Below, piece by piece: positions 15,944 to 20,570 of a stretch of 20,570 nucleotides of DNA. This DNA comes from JBIIJL01 sp044233795. Its GTDB lineage: Bacteria > Pseudomonadota > Gammaproteobacteria > Legionellales > Legionellaceae. The notes under the pieces are model-generated. The model worked only from the letters and a program-made list of their open reading frames with translations. It was not told the origin of the DNA and made no database searches. Numbering within the stretch: position 1 is the stretch's first letter; each line of letters opens with the position of its first letter. The stretch covers positions 1-20,570 of the forward strand of contig JBIIJL010000036.1 of assembly GCA_044233795.1 (NCBI GenBank), written 5' to 3'. The translations under genes and the position numbers were made by a program.

Positions 15944-16844
15944 GAACACTCCCCTCGTTAATGACTAAAAAAGCTGTGTGCATTTTCTTCAAGCCTTCTA
16001 GAAGCGACGTATATTTGAAAGTGGCAAAAGCATGAGCACAAGTTTTATTATCAAACGCACGATACCCATTGTGCGGCATGGGGCCTGTGCGTGGTCGATG
16101 TTTTATCTCAACAGCGCCCCCTTGAATATCTCCAATCAGTGAAGCTATTTCATTAAAAGACGCAACTGTTGCCGTTGTGATATTCAATACACCAGAACTG
16201 CGATGAAATAAGCATAAGCTGATTAACTCTGCAACATCATCAATGTAAACATGGTCCCGACGCTCTTCACCCTGTCCAAAAAGTTCAATTGGTTTACCAC
16301 TTAAGGCACGCCGCATAAAACTGTTAGGACCATACCCATTGTGTGGATCGTTGGCTCCATAAAGTAGGCTTGCTCTTAAAATAACAAGTGCATCTGCCTT
16401 CACCACTGACTGCAACATTATCTCTCTAGCAAGATGCATCACACCATGCAATGACGTCGGTGCCGTGGGTGAGTGCTCGGAGAGTTTTGCCATAGAGTCG
16501 GCATAAACCGCGTCAGAGCTGATGTAAAGCACGTGGGCCACGGGGGCTTTAACCAGTGCATCACAAACAACTGTCATCATTTCGATATTTTCTAAGAGCA
16601 TCAAATGATTTTTACAAGGTGCTTTGGCCGCAATCATTACGAGTGCATCGTCAGGGCGCAGCATCGTTGCAAGTTTTTCTGAAGCTTTTTTATCGCATAA
16701 ATCAAGCTCTTCTCGCCCCAGTAAAAGTGTTGAAACACCCTGTTCTGCAAGCCTTGTAGCCGATGCTTTACCCACAAAACCTTTAGCTCCCAAAATAACG
16801 ACTCGTTTTGGTTTATTAATCTTGTCATTTAGATGTTTAAGCAT
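15930..16844 (-). CDS. NAD-dependent epimerase/dehydratase homologue lacking the YxxxK dyad
   Basis: An extended-SDR protein of 304 residues. The Rossmann loop GAKGFVG (19-25) is intact and the active-site strand YISSDAVYAD (107-116) keeps its Ser. Where the family has Tyr-x-x-x-Lys, this protein reads His133-Gly-Val-Met-His137, followed by the normal LARE helix. The downstream pattern is ordinary: RASLLYG, then RRDHVYIDDVAELI near the substrate-binding end. The codons were re-read on the plus strand and are unambiguous in the given sequence. Loss of both Tyr and Lys argues against classical hydride-transfer chemistry; it may bind a sugar nucleotide without acting on it, or use a different base. 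AAGGA eight bases before ATG 16844 supports the start, which overlaps the preceding stop by eight bases. Confidence 0.8.
   Translation of the reverse strand: MLKHLNDKINKPKRVVILGAKGFVGKASATRLAEQGVSTLLLGREELDLCDKKASEKLATMLRPDDALVMIAAKAPCKNHLMLLENIEMMTVVCDALVKAPVAHVLYISSDAVYADSMAKLSEHSPTAPTSLHGVMHLAREIMLQSVVKADALVILRASLLYGANDPHNGYGPNSFMRRALSGKPIELFGQGEERRDHVYIDDVAELISLCLFHRSSGVLNITTATVASFNEIASLIGDIQGGAVEIKHRPRTGPMPHNGYRAFDNKTCAHAFATFKYTSLLEGLKKMHTAFLVINEGSVHAGN
15949..15954 (-). promoter_or_regulatory. Ribosome binding site deciding the 15287-15943 gene start
   Basis: GGGGAG on the coding strand is five bases before ATG 15943 and overlaps the competing GTG at 15949, which therefore cannot use it. 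Confidence 0.6.
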
Positions 16845-18144
16845 ATGTTAATTCCTTTTGTTCAGCTAAAATTTCACGCTGACCTAACGTAAAATAATTA
16901 CATCCCGCGTGCACTGCTTTAGAGCTATTAAATATGCGGTAAGGATCAATAATGGTGTTACCGCGCATATGCTCCAATAAAAAATCAATTGATAGTGCTT
17001 TGTATTCAGCCCAAGGCGTCATTACAATCACTACATCCGCGTCTTTGATGGCATCAACAACACTTGCTTGATGAATCGTATGTTTAAGCTTTGCACCACG
17101 AACGACTGGATCGTGGGTTTTAATAGTGTGGCCAATGAGTACCTTAAGCAACGCAATTGACGGTGAGTTTTTAATACTGTGTGTATCTGGTTTGTAAGAA
17201 AGCCCCAACACCGACAATTGAGCGTTTTTTGCGCGCGAAAAAATACGTCGCTCAAGACAACGCAACACCCAATCTCGTCGATACTCTGAATTGTGAAGCC
17301 AGGAACTCACAACACCCGTATCTATATCATAAACCTTGCCAAGCTTAATGACCGTATTTAAATCCCGCTCTAAATTTCCCCCGGCAACACCAAGCCCTGG
17401 CGATAAATATGCAAAAGGCCCAATACGCCTGTCTAAACGCAAAGCTTTAGCAATTTCATCCCAATCAGCACCAATATTCTCACAAATCTCAGCCAACGTA
17501 TTTGTGGTGGTCACCGATGAAACCAAAAACATATTGATAGATATCTTAGCAAGTTCGGCACTTTCATAACGCATTAAAAGAATAGGGCAATCAAACGCTG
17601 ATAAGAGCGTTGAATATTCTTGAGAAAGCTGTCCACTTGGATCATGTGCTCCAACTATATAACGCTCAGGATGTAAAGCGCGCTCCAGAGCTTGACCAAA
17701 AATAAGAGTCTCAACTTGATAAAACAATCTATTTTTTGCAAAATCAATGCGTCGAGTATAGCCTGGAGGAACCTGGGACAAGATAATCAAAGATGTATTG
17801 GGCATCAACACAGGGGCAACACGAGCTATCAAGGCATCAATCACATCCAAATCACTATTGCCTTTTTCATCAGTAGGAACATCACACGCAATAAAGACCA
17901 AATCACAGCGATTTAATTGCATAACGTCATTCGTAAATACTAAACGTGATGTGTTCTTTACACAAAGCTCCAATAAAGATGGCTCCGTCACCGGTAACTG
18001 CCGCTGCTGTAATTGCTCGATGAGAACTGCATTTTCATCAAAACACACCAGCTGAAAGCCTTTTTCTGCAAATGCCATGGCATGCACAAGCCCCAAATGG
18101 GTCATACCGACACAGCCGATAGTGATTGTTTCATTGATACTCAT
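16837..18144 (-). CDS. UDP-glucose/GDP-mannose dehydrogenase family protein, catalytic Cys replaced by Asn
   Basis: Full-length member (435 residues) of the family that oxidises NDP-hexoses to uronic acids at C-6. The N-terminal NAD domain has IGCVGMTHLG (9-18), the central helix has YESAELAKISINMF with Lys200 and Asn204 in place, and the C-terminal domain has LGLSYKPDTHSIKNSP. At the active-site loop, where relatives read GxGFGGSCFPKD, this one reads GLGVAGGNLERD, with Asn257 aligned with the nucleophilic Cys. Without the Cys the second, thioester-dependent oxidation to the acid should fail; the protein might stop at an aldehyde, act as an alcohol dehydrogenase on another position, or have lost catalysis. 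The start overlaps the upstream stop as ATGA (18141-18144). Confidence 0.85.
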   Translation of the reverse strand: MSINETITIGCVGMTHLGLVHAMAFAEKGFQLVCFDENAVLIEQLQQRQLPVTEPSLLELCVKNTSRLVFTNDVMQLNRCDLVFIACDVPTDEKGNSDLDVIDALIARVAPVLMPNTSLIILSQVPPGYTRRIDFAKNRLFYQVETLIFGQALERALHPERYIVGAHDPSGQLSQEYSTLLSAFDCPILLMRYESAELAKISINMFLVSSVTTTNTLAEICENIGADWDEIAKALRLDRRIGPFAYLSPGLGVAGGNLERDLNTVIKLGKVYDIDTGVVSSWLHNSEYRRDWVLRCLERRIFSRAKNAQLSVLGLSYKPDTHSIKNSPSIALLKVLIGHTIKTHDPVVRGAKLKHTIHQASVVDAIKDADVVIVMTPWAEYKALSIDFLLEHMRGNTIIDPYRIFNSSKAVHAGCNYFTLGQREILAEQKELTYA

Positions 18145-19079
18145 GACATCATCTCTTTGGAAGTAGAATAACCCTTAGCTAATCGATTCAATTCTTGTTG
18201 AATCGACAAATCCCTTGCCAGACTTGTTTCAGACTTAAGTGCAACTAAGCGTTTAAAGTGTGCATACTCGAGCGACCAGGTTGGATCATCTTGCACCAAG
18301 GTCACAGCCTCCTCTGGTGGTCGGCCACTTGGCAGCATGCGTTGGCGGTAGGTAAACGTACTTGGTCCCCATTTACAAAGTGACTCAATATGGGCTGATC
18401 CACGCTCACCCACAATATCGCACACAAAATGATTACGCCAAGACAATAAACTCATTTCACACACTATTTTTATGCTTGTTTGCTGATTCAAGATAATGAC
18501 ATGATCAGGTGCTTGATTTTCAAAAGCATTCATCATCACTACATCAAAATTCACCATCTCTTTTGTAAACCAAAAATGAAGGGTATCCAATAAGTGCGAG
18601 CCTAAATCTGCCAAAACTCCCGTGCCTTGGTCACGCCAGACAGAGTCGCGCACCAACCGCGCAGTGCCGTTTCCATAAAACAACCGACAAGAATAAATGC
18701 GCCCTAACTCTCCTGTTGATAAAAGCTCTTTCATACGAACAAAATGAGGCTCAAAGCGATGGTTATAAGCAGTGTAACAAACCAATTGCTTTTGCTTGGC
18801 GAGGTGCTCGAGCTCAAGAAGTTCATGATCCCTCTCAGTCCACAGAGGTTTTTCCACCAAAACGTGCTTGCCATTTAAGAGCAAATAACGAAGCACTGCA
18901 AATTTGGGAGCATCAGGTAAACACACCAAAGCCGCATCAAAAGATGCCAAAGGTACCTCTTCAACACACTGAAACTCTGCATCTGAATTGACAGGGTCAA
19001 CACTTGCAACAAAGTCAGCCCCTGCAAACAGCTTGCGTTTTTTACCTTGTACACCTAGGCCTACAACAATAACTTTCAT
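18141..19079 (-). CDS. Gfo/Idh/MocA family NAD(P)-dependent oxidoreductase
   Basis: Predicted sugar or sugar-nucleotide dehydrogenase of 312 residues. The N-terminal Rossmann fold has VVGLGVQG (5-12); VLVEKPLW (73-80) is the family's EKP motif with catalytic Lys77, and ADLGSHLLDTLHFW (157-170) carries the conserved His162 of the DxxxH region. The C-terminal alpha/beta domain is present in full. Members in polysaccharide loci commonly oxidise or reduce C-3 of a nucleotide sugar. It overlaps the kinase fusion upstream and the dehydrogenase homologue downstream by four bases each, so it belongs to the same pathway module; the substrate is not determined. Confidence 0.9.
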   Translation of the reverse strand: MKVIVVGLGVQGKKRKLFAGADFVASVDPVNSDAEFQCVEEVPLASFDAALVCLPDAPKFAVLRYLLLNGKHVLVEKPLWTERDHELLELEHLAKQKQLVCYTAYNHRFEPHFVRMKELLSTGELGRIYSCRLFYGNGTARLVRDSVWRDQGTGVLADLGSHLLDTLHFWFTKEMVNFDVVMMNAFENQAPDHVIILNQQTSIKIVCEMSLLSWRNHFVCDIVGERGSAHIESLCKWGPSTFTYRQRMLPSGRPPEEAVTLVQDDPTWSLEYAHFKRLVALKSETSLARDLSIQQELNRLAKGYSTSKEMMS

Positions 19080-20570
19080 GCCTCCGCCATGCTCTCAACA
19101 GGTGGCTTATTGACCATCGTTATGGGCAAGGCCGTTGGTTTATCAAAGAGATATTCAGCGTGCTGAATAACACGTTGTATTTTTTTAACAACATCCGCTT
19201 TCGCAATCGGGATATTGCCATCCACCTCACACTCACAAGCTGCAGCCATTGAACCTACAATGCTCGCAACTGTTGGAGAGTAACCTTTGAGCAACGCCAA
19301 GGTTGCATAAGCTAGCAAGGCATCACCAGAGCCTACCGCATCAACTACATGATCAGCAAAACTATCAACGAAAACGTAAGAATCCAATCGCTCATGATCA
19401 GCATTACAATACGTTAGCAACCCACGTTCACCAAGTTTCAAGATAAGGGTCATGCATTGTGCCTCAGTATACAGCCGGGATGCCAATGGGCGAATACCCG
19501 AATCTTGATCGCCTAAGGCAAAACGTGCTTCACGCTCATTCGGCGTAATGAGATCAAAGCCCTTAAATTCAGTGATATTACCCCAGCGACTTGCAACCTG
19601 GCTGTCCGCTACTTTAAAACATCCCCTAGGAATCGCCGCGACTAATTCTTCAATAGTCCGCTGATTAAAAATGCCATGCCTAAAGTCACAGAAAATGACC
19701 GCATCAGCAGAGGTCTTACGAATGTGTTCTACAAAATCCTCTTTAATGGGATCTGAAATGGATGAGTTATCTAGAGTATCAATTTTTACCAGGCGATAAT
19801 TGTTGGCCACAATTGCATTTTTGTAAGTGGTTGGTCTAGATTTGTCGGTTATCAATTGCAGCTTGATGCCCGCATCGCGTAGGTCGTTGATAACGAACTC
19901 TGCAAGCGGATCCTCGCCTAATACCGTCGTGAAAACCACCTCAGCGCCTGCCGCTTTCAGGTGCTTTGCAACAATCCCCGCACCGCCTACATAATTTTCT
20001 TGTGCCTCAAGACGCACACTCAAAGTTGGGGTTTTAATCTGTCCACCTATCACATTGGTTTGAGTGATCCCATCAACAATCGTATCGCCAACCACATGAA
20101 TCTTGATAGGTTTCGGTGAGTTTAAGCTTCCCAACAGATCATCAATCGATATTCCTGCAAGCTCCATTGCGGCAACAAGTTTTTCAAGGCGTACCATGGG
20201 CTCTTCTAGGCTGATAAATTTAGAGGAAGAATACACCACATCGCCAGGTGTAAAGAGCATTTCTCCACCATAGCTTCTGAGCAAGAGCTCTTCTTCCTCC
20301 GTTTTTTTTGGCTTATTTTTTCCAGAATATTCATAGCCCTTGGCAAAAAAGTCAGGCTTCAAAATATCTAGGTTAGGTAGGGGAGTAGCATGTTTATCGA
20401 TGATGACATAATCAACCATCTCAAATGCCGCAAGGTTTGCGGCACGTATACTTTGCGGAATATGCGGGCGATATTGACCTTTATTGATATGATGATCGGC
20501 CGTAAGACTTGCAACCAAAATATCAGCCTTACCTTTAGCATACATCAAATGACGCATATGCCCGGGATGG
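19076..20570 (-). CDS. Cytidylyltransferase-like / PfkB sugar kinase fusion (partial, 5' end outside window)
   Basis: The frame is open to the right edge, so the ATG at 20557 is internal: the four codons before it read HPGH, the HxGH nucleotide-binding motif of the cytidylyltransferase fold. Numbering from Met 20557, the nucleotidyltransferase domain ends near residue 115 (LKPDFFAKGYEYSG at 66-79 is its typical late strand), and a PfkB/ribokinase domain runs from about 151 to 475, with GGAGIVAKHL (191-200), a DFRHGIF strand (291-297), LITPNEREA (336-344) and GSGD (409-412) with general base Asp412. The parts are those of HldE (heptose-7-phosphate kinase/heptose-1-phosphate adenylyltransferase) in reverse order: E. 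coli HldE is kinase first. It probably phosphorylates a sugar and activates it as a nucleotide derivative; heptose is a guess. Its stop overlaps the next gene as ATGA. Confidence 0.85.
   Translation of the reverse strand, partial: HPGHMRHLMYAKGKADILVASLTADHHINKGQYRPHIPQSIRAANLAAFEMVDYVIIDKHATPLPNLDILKPDFFAKGYEYSGKNKPKKTEEEELLLRSYGGEMLFTPGDVVYSSSKFISLEEPMVRLEKLVAAMELAGISIDDLLGSLNSPKPIKIHVVGDTIVDGITQTNVIGGQIKTPTLSVRLEAQENYVGGAGIVAKHLKAAGAEVVFTTVLGEDPLAEFVINDLRDAGIKLQLITDKSRPTTYKNAIVANNYRLVKIDTLDNSSISDPIKEDFVEHIRKTSADAVIFCDFRHGIFNQRTIEELVAAIPRGCFKVADSQVASRWGNITEFKGFDLITPNEREARFALGDQDSGIRPLASRLYTEAQCMTLILKLGERGLLTYCNADHERLDSYVFVDSFADHVVDAVGSGDALLAYATLALLKGYSPTVASIVGSMAAACECEVDGNIPIAKADVVKKIQRVIQHAEYLFDKPTALPITMVNKPPVESMAEA

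Noticed and set aside
16837..18144. Calling this gene a functional UDP-glucose 6-dehydrogenase (ugd)
   Set aside because: Asn replaces the catalytic Cys, so the usual name would imply a reaction the sequence does not support.
1..20570. Assigning the window to Coxiella or Legionella by resemblance of gene content
   Set aside because: The resemblance rests on memory of gene types, with no marker sequence to compare; kept only as a loose suggestion.

Overview
The window is a block of surface-polysaccharide (O-antigen or capsule type) genes from a Gram-negative bacterium with moderately low GC. Eighteen genes lie on the minus strand, so transcription runs from the right edge towards position 119. 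Gaps are at most 57 bases and many starts and stops overlap, so this looks like one long operon whose promoter lies beyond the right edge. No RNA gene, insertion sequence, CRISPR array or convincing internal promoter was seen. The host is probably a gammaproteobacterium. Something near the Legionellales would fit the GC and gene content, but that is a guess; no species-specific marker is present.

Right module (about 20570 down to 11201): sugar-nucleotide chemistry. In transcription order it holds a nucleotidyltransferase-kinase fusion (cut by the window edge), a Gfo/Idh/MocA oxidoreductase, a UDP-glucose/GDP-mannose dehydrogenase homologue with Asn where the catalytic Cys belongs, an SDR homologue lacking the YxxxK dyad, a SAM methyltransferase, an FAD oxidoreductase of the L-2-hydroxyglutarate oxidase type, a 4,6-dehydratase-like SDR, and a split transketolase. 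The first six are chained by start/stop overlaps. Together they look like a pathway to an unusual, perhaps carbon-branched or heptose-derived, sugar.

Middle module (about 11158 down to 6183): assembly and decoration. It holds an unassigned GT-B-like protein, a 628-residue glycosyltransferase-like protein with a degenerate methyltransferase-like domain, and two SAM methyltransferases, one resembling the zinc-binding sugar C-methyltransferases. The 628-residue gene carries a nine-G homopolymer at which loss or gain of one base stops translation within 11 codons, a plausible phase-variation switch.

Left module (about 6139 down to 119): export and acylation. A Wzm/Wzt-type ABC exporter (permease and a short ATPase) is followed by an NAD-dependent epimerase, an MBOAT acyltransferase and an SGNH-like protein with C-terminal TPRs. 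The last two form the usual MBOAT/SGNH pair for O-acetylating polysaccharide. A possible convergent gene end lies at the left edge.

Several starts are moved inward here from the longest open frame, because a better Shine-Dalgarno sequence or an ATGA overlap supports the internal ATG.
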